DNA from: Bradyrhizobium amphicarpaeae
GTDB taxonomy: Bacteria; Pseudomonadota; Alphaproteobacteria; Rhizobiales; Xanthobacteraceae
DNA length: 64,000 nucleotides
Assembly: GCF_002266435.3 (NCBI RefSeq)
Contig: NZ_CP029426.2
Location: forward strand, 4,184,001-4,248,000
Direction of reading: 5' to 3'
The position numbers and the translations under genes are program-made. Under the pieces are notes generated by a model that was given only the letters and a program-made list of their open reading frames with translations, did not search any database and was not told where the DNA came from. Positions 51,795-60,716 of the stretch are shown here, in pieces (position 1 is the stretch's first letter; every line of letters starts with the position of its first letter).

Positions 51795-52567
51795 GCGCGC
51801 ACCTCCTGCCACCAGTGCACGCCATAGGCGATCGTACCGGCCGCGAGCCCGCTGACGAGGATGTCGACGCCGGAGTTCATCTTCGCGGCCAGCGGATAGA
51901 GCAAAACACCGAGCGCCAGCGCGACCACGTCGGCGGCTTCGCGGCTGTTGCGCGCGGTCGAGAACAGGAAGGACAGCGGCGTCAGCATCAGGATCGCGGC
52001 GCCAAGCGTCTGCGTCAGGTTGGCGGCGAGGAAATAGCCCACCGTGTTGGCCGTGAGACACACCGAGACCAGACCAAAGCCAAGTCCGTTGACGAAGGCG
52101 ATCCGCCGTTCGCGCGGCACAAGCGGCAGGAAGCGATGGCATTCGACCCACAGCGTCACGGCCGTGAGATGCGCCGCGAAGAACAGCTCACGCCGCCTGG
52201 TGGTCGGCGTGCGCATCAAGGGCAGCACCGAAACCACCATCGGAAACAGCCTGATGGCGCTGACGGTGACCGCAATCGCCGACTGGATGATGGTGGCGCC
52301 GGAACCGAGCGTGGTGATCAGGATGATCTGCGCCGGACCGGCCCAGACGAACAGCGTCGAGCAGAGCGCCCAGAGCAGGCTGAAATGGGTGTCGTGCGCG
52401 AGCGCGCCGATACCGAGATAGGTCGCGAACAGGACGAGCGTGAGGATCGTCTGCGTGACCGAGCGCAGCCCCCAGCCGAAGGCACGCCAGGAACTGTTCC
52501 ATTGCGGTGAGTCGAGCGGAGGAAGCGCCACGGAGTTTTTGGATGGGTTGCGGAATCGTGCCCGCAT
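51791..52567 (-). CDS. AzlC-type branched-chain amino acid transport protein
   Basis: A 258-residue membrane protein, the large subunit of an AzlCD-type exporter. Seen are FGWGLRSVTQTILTLVLFAT, STLFVWAGPAQIILITTLGS, AIRLFPMVVSVLPLM and AVTLWVECHRFLPLVPRERR. The ATG at 52567 (MRARFRNPSKN) is chosen; in-frame upstream codons read into an intergenic repeat. The branched-chain substrate is inferred from the family. Confidence 0.87.
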   Translation of the reverse strand: MRARFRNPSKNSVALPPLDSPQWNSSWRAFGWGLRSVTQTILTLVLFATYLGIGALAHDTHFSLLWALCSTLFVWAGPAQIILITTLGSGATIIQSAIAVTVSAIRLFPMVVSVLPLMRTPTTRRRELFFAAHLTAVTLWVECHRFLPLVPRERRIAFVNGLGFGLVSVCLTANTVGYFLAANLTQTLGAAILMLTPLSFLFSTARNSREAADVVALALGVLLYPLAAKMNSGVDILVSGLAAGTIAYGVHWWQEVRA

Positions 52568-52640
52568 AACGGGCAATGCGGCGCCTGCCGTCAAGGAAGC
52601 GCGCGGCGGGGCTGGCATGCGCTGTTCCACACCCACCGCC

Positions 52641-52752
52641 ATCATTCCGGGGCGCGCCGTCATCGGCGCGAACCCGGACTCCATTTCACGCCGATCTCTG
52701 TGGCCAGATAGATTCCGGGCTCGCGCCCCAGGGGGCGCGCCCCGGAATGACG
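52641..52752. repeat. Inverted repeat, CATTCCGGGGCGCGCC family
   Basis: ATCATTCCGGGGCGCGCC pairs with GGCGCGCCCCGGAATGA about 75 bases downstream. It lies between the azlC-like start and the lytic transglycosylase stop. Confidence 0.85.
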
Positions 52753-52759
52753 CGCGGAG

Positions 52760-53797
52760 CTACCCCGCGACACCCTTGTTCTTCAGGACGAAGCACGCCC
52801 CGCCGGCCTTCCTGATCCGGTTGCAGAGATCATCCGCCTCGCTGCGCGTGTCTGCGCCGATGCGGACCTGATAGAACGCGCGCGTGCCGCGGCTGCGCAT
52901 CACCGAACTCAGAAGGCTCGGATCGCGCTCGCCGATCGCGGCGCCGAGCCGGGTGACTGCGCGGGAGTACATCGCCAGCGCCCTGTTGCGGTCGAAACCG
53001 GCGGCGAGCTGCACGCCCCAGGCCTTTGCGGCCGCCAGCTCGACATGCTGTTCGAGCTCGGCCACAAAGGCATTCGGCGCGCGCTTGAGCAGCGCCATCA
53101 GGTCCCGGCAGCTCGTCGGCGGCGCGCTCGGCGGTCCGTTGCCGGTGGCGCCTGCCTTGGCCCAGGCATCGACGCTGGTGCCGGTGATGGCGAGGACGTA
53201 GTTGCGGGTCTGCTCCGGCATTCCGCCGGTGCCGGCGAGCCATTCCTGCACCCGCCGCGGGCCGGCATTGTAGGCCGCCGCGGCAAGACCGAGATTGCCG
53301 AACTGGTTGCGCAGCTCGTTGAGGAATTCCGCCGATTTCGGCAATGCCTGCACCGGATTGAACGGATTGAGCAGCCCGCGCTCGATTGCCGTGCCCGGCA
53401 TGAACTGCGCGATCCCCTGTGCTTGCGCACCGCTGCGTGTCGTGGGACCGACTGCATCGGCCTGGAAGCGGCTTTCCTGCCAGATCACCCGGGCGAAGAA
53501 TTCCAGCGGAAGATTGGCATCGCGCGCGGCGGCCTCCACGATCAGGCAGATCGACTCCCGCGTGTCGCTCTCGCGCACATCGGACTTCTCCGGCGGTTTC
53601 GCGGGCTCTTCGGCGCTCGGCACCGTCGCGTCGGGCTTTGCCGACGGGTCATCCGCCGCCAGTGCCGGCGTGACCGAGACGAGCAGCGCGGCGATCATGG
53701 GCCATGCAATCCGCCTCAACCACAGGCAGGCAGCGCTGTGGCGCGCCCCGGTGCGGCATGCAACAAGATGATCTGCCCAGTCGTGGCATCCTGCCAT
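52760..53797 (-). CDS. Lytic transglycosylase with C-terminal SPOR-like domain
   Basis: A periplasmic murein hydrolase of about 345 residues. A hydrophobic leader (RRIAWPMIAALLVSVTPALA) precedes an acidic Pro-rich linker. The SLT domain shows FFARVIWQESRFQADAVGPT with the catalytic Glu, AQGIAQFMPGTAIERGL and LGLAAAAYNAGPRRVQEWL. The C-terminal RAFYQVRIGADTRSEADDLC segment resembles a SPOR repeat that binds denuded glycan strands. The start is uncertain (53797 or 53698). It is divergent from the TRAP binding-protein gene. Confidence 0.87.
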   Translation of the reverse strand: MAGCHDWADHLVACRTGARHSAACLWLRRIAWPMIAALLVSVTPALAADDPSAKPDATVPSAEEPAKPPEKSDVRESDTRESICLIVEAAARDANLPLEFFARVIWQESRFQADAVGPTTRSGAQAQGIAQFMPGTAIERGLLNPFNPVQALPKSAEFLNELRNQFGNLGLAAAAYNAGPRRVQEWLAGTGGMPEQTRNYVLAITGTSVDAWAKAGATGNGPPSAPPTSCRDLMALLKRAPNAFVAELEQHVELAAAKAWGVQLAAGFDRNRALAMYSRAVTRLGAAIGERDPSLLSSVMRSRGTRAFYQVRIGADTRSEADDLCNRIRKAGGACFVLKNKGVAG

Positions 53798-53840
53798 GGT
53801 TCGATGAGTTGCCAATATGCTGCCTGACCTGTCTCTCCCA

Positions 53841-54857
53841 ATGCGTTCCCCCGCCAAACGGATCCGCGTCATATTCGCCCTTGTCGCACTGGTGCTGAGC
53901 CTCGCACCGGCGGTCTCTCAGGTGACCTCTCAGGTCACCCCTCAAGTCATCTGGCAAATGACCACGGAATACCCCGAGAACAACATCTCCGGGATCGGGC
54001 TTGTGACCTTTGCCAGCCGCGTTTCCGAGCGCACGAACGGTTTCGTGACCGTGACCAACGCCTTCGACAATAAGCTCAAGATCAATTCCGGCGAGATGCC
54101 GCGCGCCGCGCTCGATGGCCGGATCGCTGGCGGCGATGCTTTCGCAGGCGCCCTCTCCGGCATCGACCCGGTGCTTGGATTGTCCACCCTGCCGTTCCTC
54201 GTACAGTCGGCCGAACTCGCCCGCGCCACCAATCTGCGGGCGCGCCCGCTCTACGAGAAGGCGCTGGCGGCGCGCGGCCTCAAGCTGCTTTACCTGACGA
54301 TCTGGCCCGCCACGGGACTGTGGTCGGAGCGTGCGCTCCAGGGCGCCGACGACCTGCCGGCGCTGAATTTGCGGGCCTATGACGCCAATTCCAGCGAGGT
54401 CATGCGTGCGGCCGGCGCCAATGCGCAGTTCCTGCCGATGGATACCGCGCTTGCGGGTTTGAAGGAGCACCGGCTGAACGCGTTCCTCACCTCCGGCGAT
54501 GGTGGCGCGGGACGCAAGCTCTGGGACTTCCTGCCGCACTTCACCGCCATCAACTACGCGATGCCGGTCTCGATCGCGTTTGTCCGCAGCGACGTCTTTG
54601 CCGCACTGCCCGAGCCGGTGCAGCGCGAGGTGCTGGCCGCGGCCGCCGAGACCGAGCAAAGCCAGTTCGCGCTCTTGGCCCATCGCACCTCTGAGAACTA
54701 TGCGCGCATGCGCGACAACGGCGTCGCCATCGCCGAACCGGCGCCGCAATCCCTCCTCGCCGCGCTCCGGAAGGCCGCAACGACCACAATCGCGACCTGG
54801 GAAGCGCAGGCCGGTGCGGACGCCGCCGCGATCGCCGAATGGGCCCGGCAGCAATGA
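53841..54857 (+). CDS. TRAP transporter substrate-binding protein (DctP family), orphan
   Basis: A 338-residue periplasmic binding protein with a signal peptide (IRVIFALVALVLSLAPAVS) followed by a short repeat QVTSQVTPQV. The DctP fold is indicated by LPFLVQSAELARATNLRARP, LPALNLRAYDANSSEVMRAA and FAINYAMPVSIAFVRSDVFA-like ends. It normally works with DctQ and DctM, which are absent from the window, so either distant partners serve it or it is a stand-alone sensor protein. An ATG at 53817 is the alternative start. Confidence 0.85.
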   Translation: MRSPAKRIRVIFALVALVLSLAPAVSQVTSQVTPQVIWQMTTEYPENNISGIGLVTFASRVSERTNGFVTVTNAFDNKLKINSGEMPRAALDGRIAGGDAFAGALSGIDPVLGLSTLPFLVQSAELARATNLRARPLYEKALAARGLKLLYLTIWPATGLWSERALQGADDLPALNLRAYDANSSEVMRAAGANAQFLPMDTALAGLKEHRLNAFLTSGDGGAGRKLWDFLPHFTAINYAMPVSIAFVRSDVFAALPEPVQREVLAAAAETEQSQFALLAHRTSENYARMRDNGVAIAEPAPQSLLAALRKAATTTIATWEAQAGADAAAIAEWARQQ

Positions 54858-54929
54858 CGCGAGCATGCCCGCCGTTGGCATGCTCCCGGCTCACTACGTT
54901 GAAACGACAGCCGGTCTCGCCTTTCGTTG

Positions 54930-55130
54930 TTAATTCTTGACCGGAACCAGGCTTTCGCCGCTGATGGCGCGGTCAAGGGCGTCAATCAGCGCCTGAAATT
55001 CGACGAACTTGTTGCGCGCCCGCTCGGCCGTGTCGCGCTCGAAAGGCGCCGCCAGCACTTTCGCGTGCGCGTCCCTGTCCTCGATCATGCGATCACGGGC
55101 CTTCTTCAGTGTCTCAAGTCGCTCGCTCAT
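54930..55130 (-). CDS. Small conserved helical protein
   Basis: A 66-residue charged helical protein: MSERLETLKKARDRMIEDRD and FERDTAERARNKFVEFQALI, then DALDRAISG. It looks like a coiled-coil protein of unknown function. GGAGG precedes the ATG. It lies on the same strand just downstream of the GH130 gene. Confidence 0.7.
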   Translation of the reverse strand: MSERLETLKKARDRMIEDRDAHAKVLAAPFERDTAERARNKFVEFQALIDALDRAISGESLVPVKN

Positions 55131-55183
55131 GGAGCCTCCTCTACGCAGATCCGTTCGATCCCGACCAGATTCTCAGTCCGCGC

Positions 55184-56482
55184 TCAGCGCCGCATCGCAT
55201 CCATGAGCGCCGCAATTTTGATCGTCGCGAAACTGGAAAATGTGTCGGACACGGCATATGGCAGGATGATCTGGTCATTGTGCCTCATCGCACCGCAGGT
55301 GTAGACGACGTTGGGGACATACCCTTCGCGCTCGGACGGCTCGGGCCGCAATAGCGGCTCGCTCGAACGCGCCAGCACCTTCGATGGGTCATGTTTGTCG
55401 AGGAGCGCCGCTCCGATCGAGTATTTACGGATCGGGCCGACGCCATGGGTCAGCAGCAGCCAGCCCTCGTCGAGTTCGATCGGCGACCCACAATTGCCGA
55501 TCTGGACGAACTCCCATGGAAATTGCGGTTTCAGAAGGAGCCGGCCGCTTTCCCACGTGTAGAGGTCATCCGAATAGATCAGATACAGGTTCTCGTTGTC
55601 TTGTCGCGCGATCATCGCATAGTTGCCGCCAATCTTGCGGGGGAACAACGCCATTCCCTTGTTGTGTGCCGCAGCCCCCCGCAAAGGCGTCAGTCGAAAC
55701 GACATGAAGTCGCTGGTCTCGATCAACTCGGACCGGATCGCCCGTCCGCTATAAGCCGTATAGGTCGCATAGTAGGTCTCTCGACCGCCGTCGTTGAATT
55801 TGACAAACCGCGCATCCTCGATCCCGTTCGATTGGGACTCGGTCACGGGAAAGATGACTCGCTCGCTGAGGTCTTGCTCGGGCCTGAACGTCAATTCCAC
55901 GGAGTCGCCGTCCGGGCCGGATATGCGACGGTTGATCCGGGGAACCGAGGCAAGGCGCACCGTCGGATCGACGGCGAGGCTTCCGTCAGCCGCAATCATT
56001 CCGGTTCGAAACGTCAGCGACGACACGTGGCCTTCGCCGATGGCGCGAAGACTCATGATGAAGCGTAGCGCCCCGTGCGGCGTCTCCGTTTGGTCGGGGT
56101 GTGGCACGATGCTGGGGTTGAACAAGGCAGACGCCTCGAACGAATACTCGCTGAGAAAATAGGCGCCGACCAGCTGGCGCTGGGTCTTTGAGAATGCGCC
56201 ATGCTTCGTGAAAGCATCTTCCATCTCGTCGGCGCGGGCCTCGAAGCTCTCCAGGAGGTTACGATGTCGCCCCTGGAAATTGTCCAGGACGTCCGCCAAC
56301 TGCGCGGCGACGGCTTCCGAACCAAGCGCCAGAACCCGGTCGACGATATGGTTTGCGCGCATCTTGTCGGTCGGATTCAAGTCGCGGGGTTCGGTTGCCG
56401 GCTTGAACGGTCGCACGATGACTCGCGCGGGATCGGGCCGCAGGTGGAGCGCCTGCCGGTTTAGGAAAGAAGCGTGTGGCAC
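55184..56482 (-). CDS. GH130-family glycosidase/phosphorylase
   Basis: A 432-residue five-bladed beta-propeller enzyme. GH130 members are beta-mannoside phosphorylases or mannosidases. Visible family blocks are SALFNPSIVPHPDQ, NGIEDARFVKFND with the catalytic-type acidic residue, FPRKIGGNYAMIARQDNENL, IGNCGSPIELDEGWLLLTHG and ALLDKHDPSKVLARSSEPLL. It is 35 bases downstream of the GT4 gene, so it is the third gene of a mannose cluster. Phosphorolysis versus hydrolysis cannot be decided here. Confidence 0.88.
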   Translation of the reverse strand: MPHASFLNRQALHLRPDPARVIVRPFKPATEPRDLNPTDKMRANHIVDRVLALGSEAVAAQLADVLDNFQGRHRNLLESFEARADEMEDAFTKHGAFSKTQRQLVGAYFLSEYSFEASALFNPSIVPHPDQTETPHGALRFIMSLRAIGEGHVSSLTFRTGMIAADGSLAVDPTVRLASVPRINRRISGPDGDSVELTFRPEQDLSERVIFPVTESQSNGIEDARFVKFNDGGRETYYATYTAYSGRAIRSELIETSDFMSFRLTPLRGAAAHNKGMALFPRKIGGNYAMIARQDNENLYLIYSDDLYTWESGRLLLKPQFPWEFVQIGNCGSPIELDEGWLLLTHGVGPIRKYSIGAALLDKHDPSKVLARSSEPLLRPEPSEREGYVPNVVYTCGAMRHNDQIILPYAVSDTFSSFATIKIAALMDAMRR

Positions 56483-56517
56483 GGGTGTCCTCGGCTAGCT
56501 GAATGGGAGGGGGAAAT

Positions 56518-58803
56518 TCAGGCGCCCACGGCACGCAAGGGTGCGGGTTTTGTCATCAGGCTGTGGGCACGCGCGAGCTGACGCATCTCGGCAAGGCCGA
56601 GGAGATAGCAAACGACCGACTCGCCTCCGCGGTTTTCGTTCGCCCGATCGGGGTGCAATCCATCGCGGCAACTGCCGGTGATCGGATCAACCAGCGCCAC
56701 CGAGAGGTCGTTCCTGCCAAGAAACCAGGCGAAGGCCCGCATGGCCATGGCTTTCCATTCGGCATCGCCGTCGCCACGCCACGCGGCCAGACATGCGGCA
56801 ATCGTCGCCGTTGCCTCCACCGGCTGCTGATCGAAGGCACGGGGGGGCTGCCGCTGCTCTCCGAAGCCAGTGGTACCGACCGGCCGGAAATAGCCCGCCG
56901 CGGACGTTTGCTGCGTCATGAGCCAGCGCAGAGACCTCAATCCGGCATCGAGATATTGAGGCATCTGTGTCGCCATACCCGTGAGGATGAGGGCCTGCGG
57001 CAATCGCGCGTTCTCGTAGGCCAGCCCTTCCTCGAACCATATCCAATCCGGCGTCTCGACCGACGCCAGGCAGGACATCAACCTGTCGGCCAGGGAATGC
57101 CGGACTTCCCTGGCGTGAACATCGTCCGGCGCTACGGCGCAGTAAGCGTCCAGACCCAACAGCATGAACGCCCACGCACGGGGCGAGCGGAAGCTCTCCG
57201 CGATCGACAATGCCTGGGCGAACAAGGCAGCAGCCCACAGGCGCCGGGCCGGGCTCGCGTCTCTGCGCGCGGCCTCACCCAACGCCCATAGCGTCCGTCC
57301 GTGACTGTCTTCGGAGCCCCTGTCCTCGAGCCAGGTTCGATCGAAGCCCATGAAGTTGCGAAACTGCCTGGTGTCGGGATTCCACGCATGCTGCACGAAG
57401 GCTGCAAATCGGGTCGTCAGGACATCCGGCAGCGGCCGTTCGCCCGGACCATTGAGAGCGCAGGCCAGAAGCAACGCTCGCGCGTTGTCATCGACGCAAT
57501 AGCCGTGCGCGCGATCGGGCACCGAATGTACCGCATGTTGGAACAGGCCGACATCGTCGCACATCGATAGAAAGTAGCCGATCTGCATATCGGGCGGCGC
57601 GGGACTACGTGGTTCCTGCGCGCCCACGTCGGAGCGCACGAAGACCTTCAACCTATGTCCCTGCCGTGCATTCTCGAAGACGGCCGCGTAGCGCTCAGCC
57701 ACCCGCTCCCATGTCATCGTCCGGCTCGCCGCGTAGGCACGCCGAGACATCGCCTGCCGGCGGGCGGCGTCGGTCAGCAGGTTGGCGATCTCGCTGCCGA
57801 TCGCTGCAGCGTCGCCGAACGGCACCAGAACTCCGCATTCGTCAGCAAGCAGCTCGCGTGCGTGCCAATATGGCGTCGAGACAACCGGCTTCCCCATTCC
57901 AAAACTGTAGGCCAGGGTGCCCGACGTCATCTGAGCCTCGTTGAGATAAGGCGTGACATAGACGTCGCACATCGAGATGAACTCGAGCAGCGTCGCCAAA
58001 TCGGCGAACCGGTCGAGGAACACGACGTGATCGTCTATTCCGAGTTCACGGACCCGCGCCATCAGGCCTTCGCGATAGGCTTCGCCCTCGCTCCGAACCA
58101 GGTTGGGGTGCGTCGCGCCGAGCACGACGTACACGGCGTTCTCGCAGCGCCTCAGAATCGAAGGCATCGCATCGATCATCACGTCGATGCCCTTGTTGGG
58201 CGACAGCAGGCCGAACGTCAGGATCACTGATTTTTGCTCAAATCCGAGCCTGGCCTTCGCGGCATCCGGCTCGACAAAGGCGACATCGGGAATGCCGTGG
58301 GGGATGACCTCGATCTTGTCGTCGGGCACCAGATAGACGTCGCGCAGCAACTCGCGGCCCTTGTGGGCCATCACCACGACCTTCGACGACGCATCGACGA
58401 TGCGCTCCATGACGGTCCGTTGCGCGGGTGACGGTTTATCCAGCACCGTATGGAACGTCGTCACCACCGGCATGGCGAGGCGAGACAACAGCACCAGGAT
58501 ATGGGCCCCGGCTTCACCGCCGAAAATGCCAAACTCGTGCTGCAGGCACACGGTGTCGAACTGACCGGCATTGAGGAAGTCCGCGGCACGAATGTAGTCT
58601 TCGATATTGTTATCCCTGATCTGGAAAGCGACCGCCGGAGGATAATCATAGGTCTGGCCGCGATCGGTCATCGCCACGATGCAAGCCTCCAGGTCCGGGC
58701 GCGCAATCGATATCGCGTTCTTCAGGTCGGTCGTATAGGTCGCAATTCCGCACCGGCGAGGCAACGAGTTGCCGATGACGGCGATACGGCGGAGCGGCGT
58801 CAT
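56518..58803 (-). CDS. Two-domain GT4 glycosyltransferase with C-terminal toroid-like domain
   Basis: A 761-residue protein. The GT4 (GT-B) glycosyltransferase occupies about 1-390: AVIGNSLPRRCGIATYTTDL, LQHEFGIFGGEAG, ILTFGLLSPNKGIDVMIDAM and the nucleotide-sugar ExE-like QMTSGTLAYSFGMGKPVVST. The C-terminal 360 residues form a separate helical region with repeated Trp/Arg motifs (DDNARALLLACALN; TWLEDRGSEDSHGRTLWALG; WIWFEEGLAYENARLPQALI), resembling an alpha/alpha toroid. The start overlaps the mannose isomerase stop (ATGA). Together they suggest synthesis and turnover of a mannoside. Confidence 0.87.
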   Translation of the reverse strand: MTPLRRIAVIGNSLPRRCGIATYTTDLKNAISIARPDLEACIVAMTDRGQTYDYPPAVAFQIRDNNIEDYIRAADFLNAGQFDTVCLQHEFGIFGGEAGAHILVLLSRLAMPVVTTFHTVLDKPSPAQRTVMERIVDASSKVVVMAHKGRELLRDVYLVPDDKIEVIPHGIPDVAFVEPDAAKARLGFEQKSVILTFGLLSPNKGIDVMIDAMPSILRRCENAVYVVLGATHPNLVRSEGEAYREGLMARVRELGIDDHVVFLDRFADLATLLEFISMCDVYVTPYLNEAQMTSGTLAYSFGMGKPVVSTPYWHARELLADECGVLVPFGDAAAIGSEIANLLTDAARRQAMSRRAYAASRTMTWERVAERYAAVFENARQGHRLKVFVRSDVGAQEPRSPAPPDMQIGYFLSMCDDVGLFQHAVHSVPDRAHGYCVDDNARALLLACALNGPGERPLPDVLTTRFAAFVQHAWNPDTRQFRNFMGFDRTWLEDRGSEDSHGRTLWALGEAARRDASPARRLWAAALFAQALSIAESFRSPRAWAFMLLGLDAYCAVAPDDVHAREVRHSLADRLMSCLASVETPDWIWFEEGLAYENARLPQALILTGMATQMPQYLDAGLRSLRWLMTQQTSAAGYFRPVGTTGFGEQRQPPRAFDQQPVEATATIAACLAAWRGDGDAEWKAMAMRAFAWFLGRNDLSVALVDPITGSCRDGLHPDRANENRGGESVVCYLLGLAEMRQLARAHSLMTKPAPLRAVGA

Positions 58804-59720
58804 GTCAGCACCTCGATGATTTCACTGCCGGAGAGAACGTCGGTGGGTTTCGTCATGCGTTCGCTGAAATCCTGCAGCAAGGATGCAATTGGATCCGGTC
58901 CCGGATAGGCGATCAGGATGCTCATCCCGCTCGAGCCAACGTCGATGCCGGCGCTATCGGATTCAATGAAGATTGCGTCCCCGACGGTTGCATTTGCCCG
59001 TCCGATGCGTCCCTCCCCCTCGATCACGAGAATCCAGGCTTCCCGATCAGTCTGGAGTCCCCAAAGCGAATTCGCCTGAAGCTCGATCCGCTCGAACACG
59101 AAATGCGAACTCGCGACCAGAACCAGTCGCGCATCGGTGAGGCGCCGCGGAGGCGGCTGTGTCGGAGGTGGCCCGGCTTCGGAGGCGGCCACGACGCTGT
59201 CCTCGTGCAATTCGCGATGCCGGCCAAAATCGAACAGGCGAAATGTCGTGTCGCTCCGCTGCTGGATTTCGGCGAGCACGATATCGGCGCCGATGGCGTG
59301 GATCGTACCGCCGGGAACGAAGATGACGTCACCTGGTGCCACAGGACGCCATTGCACGAGGTCCGCAATCGAGCCGTCCCTGACTGCTGCGCGCAACTCC
59401 TCCCGCGTGAGATGCCGATTCAATCCCAGCGCAATCCGCGCGCCCGGCAGCGCCGAAAGGACGTACCACGCTTCAGTTTTCCCGTTCGGCAAGCCGATGG
59501 AGCGCGCGAATGCATCATTCGGATGAACCTGGATCGACAAGGGCTGGCTGGTGAACAGCAGCTTGAGCAAGAGTGCCGGGTTGGACGCGCTCTTGTCCGT
59601 CCGCTCGAGCCACAACTCTCCGACCGGATCAGTCGACGCGTCGACGCTGCTCCAGGGTCGCAAATCGAGGCGGCCCCAGGGTTTGCGAGCGATCTCTACC
59701 GAGGCATGCTCGATGGTCAT
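58800..59720 (-). CDS. manA: Class I mannose-6-phosphate isomerase
   Basis: Cupin-fold enzyme interconverting mannose-6-P and fructose-6-P, 306 residues. Zinc-site segments are LSIQVHPND, GKTEAWYVLSALPGARIALG and FVPGGTIHAIGADIVLAEIQ, with RLFDFGR typical of the family. The ATG at 59720 begins MTIEHASVEIARKPWG; a start at 59777 would add 19 residues; no strong ribosome site marks either. It is the first gene of a three-gene cluster with GT4 and GH130, where it supplies or recovers mannose. Confidence 0.87.
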   Translation of the reverse strand: MTIEHASVEIARKPWGRLDLRPWSSVDASTDPVGELWLERTDKSASNPALLLKLLFTSQPLSIQVHPNDAFARSIGLPNGKTEAWYVLSALPGARIALGLNRHLTREELRAAVRDGSIADLVQWRPVAPGDVIFVPGGTIHAIGADIVLAEIQQRSDTTFRLFDFGRHRELHEDSVVAASEAGPPPTQPPPRRLTDARLVLVASSHFVFERIELQANSLWGLQTDREAWILVIEGEGRIGRANATVGDAIFIESDSAGIDVGSSGMSILIAYPGPDPIASLLQDFSERMTKPTDVLSGSEIIEVLT

Positions 59721-59816
59721 CTGTTGTCCGACTCGGGCATGGAAGATCCTCCTGTTCACGGCGCCTATTCGTGCCATCGGCCGGCTGCCAAGCCCACGCC
59801 GCTTGGTTAAGAGACC

Positions 59817-60080
59817 TCAACAACCGCGGCAGATGTTCTTCAGCTTCGCCGCGGTTCGAGCCTCTTCTGCAACGAACGGGTCCTTGTAAGGAGGCCGGGA
59901 CGCGTCGTTCTCCACGGCACTGGGCTTCTTCAATGTCGGAGGAAACGCGGCGTCGTAACAGGCGAGCCGTCCGTTCGAGCTTTCGATTGCGCGACAATCG
60001 GATTCAGCGGCGAGCGCGCCTTGTGCGAACGTGCCTTGCGCGAACGTGCCGAACGCCAATGCGACCAGGAGGGTTCTCAT
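59817..60080 (-). CDS. Small secreted Cys-containing protein
   Basis: An 87-residue exported protein. The signal region MRTLLVALAFGTFAQGTFAQ (with a GTFAQ repeat) is followed by AAESDCRAIESSNGRLACYD, a Cys-x(11)-Cys pattern resembling RLACYD-type periplasmic proteins, and a C-terminal CRGC. The function is unknown. The start overlaps the next small gene by four bases. Confidence 0.65.
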   Translation of the reverse strand: MRTLLVALAFGTFAQGTFAQGALAAESDCRAIESSNGRLACYDAAFPPTLKKPSAVENDASRPPYKDPFVAEEARTAAKLKNICRGC

Positions 60081-60274
60081 GTCTCGAACCCATCGAACTC
60101 GTCAGACAGCAGCAGCCGGCCTTGTGGTGTGCATATCCGCACATCGAGATAGCCTTCCTGCAAAAGTTCCCGCGCCTTCTTCAGGGCAGCACTGGTTGTG
60201 TCACGGCTTAAGCTGACATAGCCGCTTTGATCGCGACCGCTAACCAGATATTGCAGTTGTGGCGGCCTATCCAT
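60077..60274 (-). CDS. Small cytoplasmic protein
   Basis: A 65-residue protein: LQYLVSGRDQSGYVSLSRDT, AALKKARELLQEGYLDVRIC and PQGRLLLSDEF. It looks like a compact alpha/beta domain. The stop overlaps the start of the secreted-protein gene (ATGA), and its start overlaps the end of the 32-residue membrane peptide gene by eight bases. Confidence 0.65.
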   Translation of the reverse strand: MDRPPQLQYLVSGRDQSGYVSLSRDTTSAALKKARELLQEGYLDVRICTPQGRLLLSDEFDGFET

Positions 60275-60365
60275 GCAGGAGAGCCGCCGCCGCCATCAGG
60301 AGCACGAGAAACAGCGGCACCATCACCGGCGGCACGATCCAATCGGCCAGGCGAAATCGAGGCAT
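60267..60365 (-). CDS. 32-residue membrane peptide
   Basis: The peptide reads MPRFRLADWIVPPVMVPLFL and ends VLLMAAAALLHG, one hydrophobic helix with a basic N-terminus. A strong ribosome site GAGGAGGG lies 3-4 bases upstream of the ATG. It overlaps the following small gene. With its two neighbours it forms a tight overlapping gene set. Confidence 0.6.
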   Translation of the reverse strand: MPRFRLADWIVPPVMVPLFLVLLMAAAALLHG

Positions 60366-60716
60366 GCACCCTCCTCCTCAGTCGGCGGGAGCGCTCGTCA
60401 CCCTCAGTCACCGATGGAAGCCGTGGGAAGGGCGGTGATGCAGTTACCCTACGCTTTGGTTCTGCGAATAGCGAGCTTTTAAAGTGCCGTACGACGTCAG
60501 CGAGCCCCCGACGTCGGCGTAAAGGGCCACTGGAGGTCCAGAGTTGCGCCGCTTGCCCGCCTCGTTTACGTCATGCCAAGTTTCGTCGGTCTGGGCGGTA
60601 CTTCTTCAGACCTGTCGCGATGTTCAAACACGGTGGCGGGAACTCGGCGCCGCCAATTGCCACATATGCGTCACGCCCGCGCAACGGGGCGCCGCTGTCA
60701 ACTTGGGCCCGCCCTG
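60366..60716. other. Gene-free stretch before the HAD gene
   Basis: These 351 bases hold no convincing gene. There is a short ACGTCAGCGAG / CCCCGACGTCGG region with weak dyad symmetry near 60495-60525, and no recognised promoter or repeat. Confidence 0.5.

Noticed and set aside
10141..52752. Repeated intergenic elements as CRISPR arrays
   Set aside because: They are isolated inverted repeats of several families, not regularly spaced direct repeats, and no cas gene is present.
60208..60411. Arg-rich 67-codon frame on the minus strand
   Set aside because: It overlaps the 32-codon and 65-codon genes in another frame and lacks a ribosome site and plausible composition.
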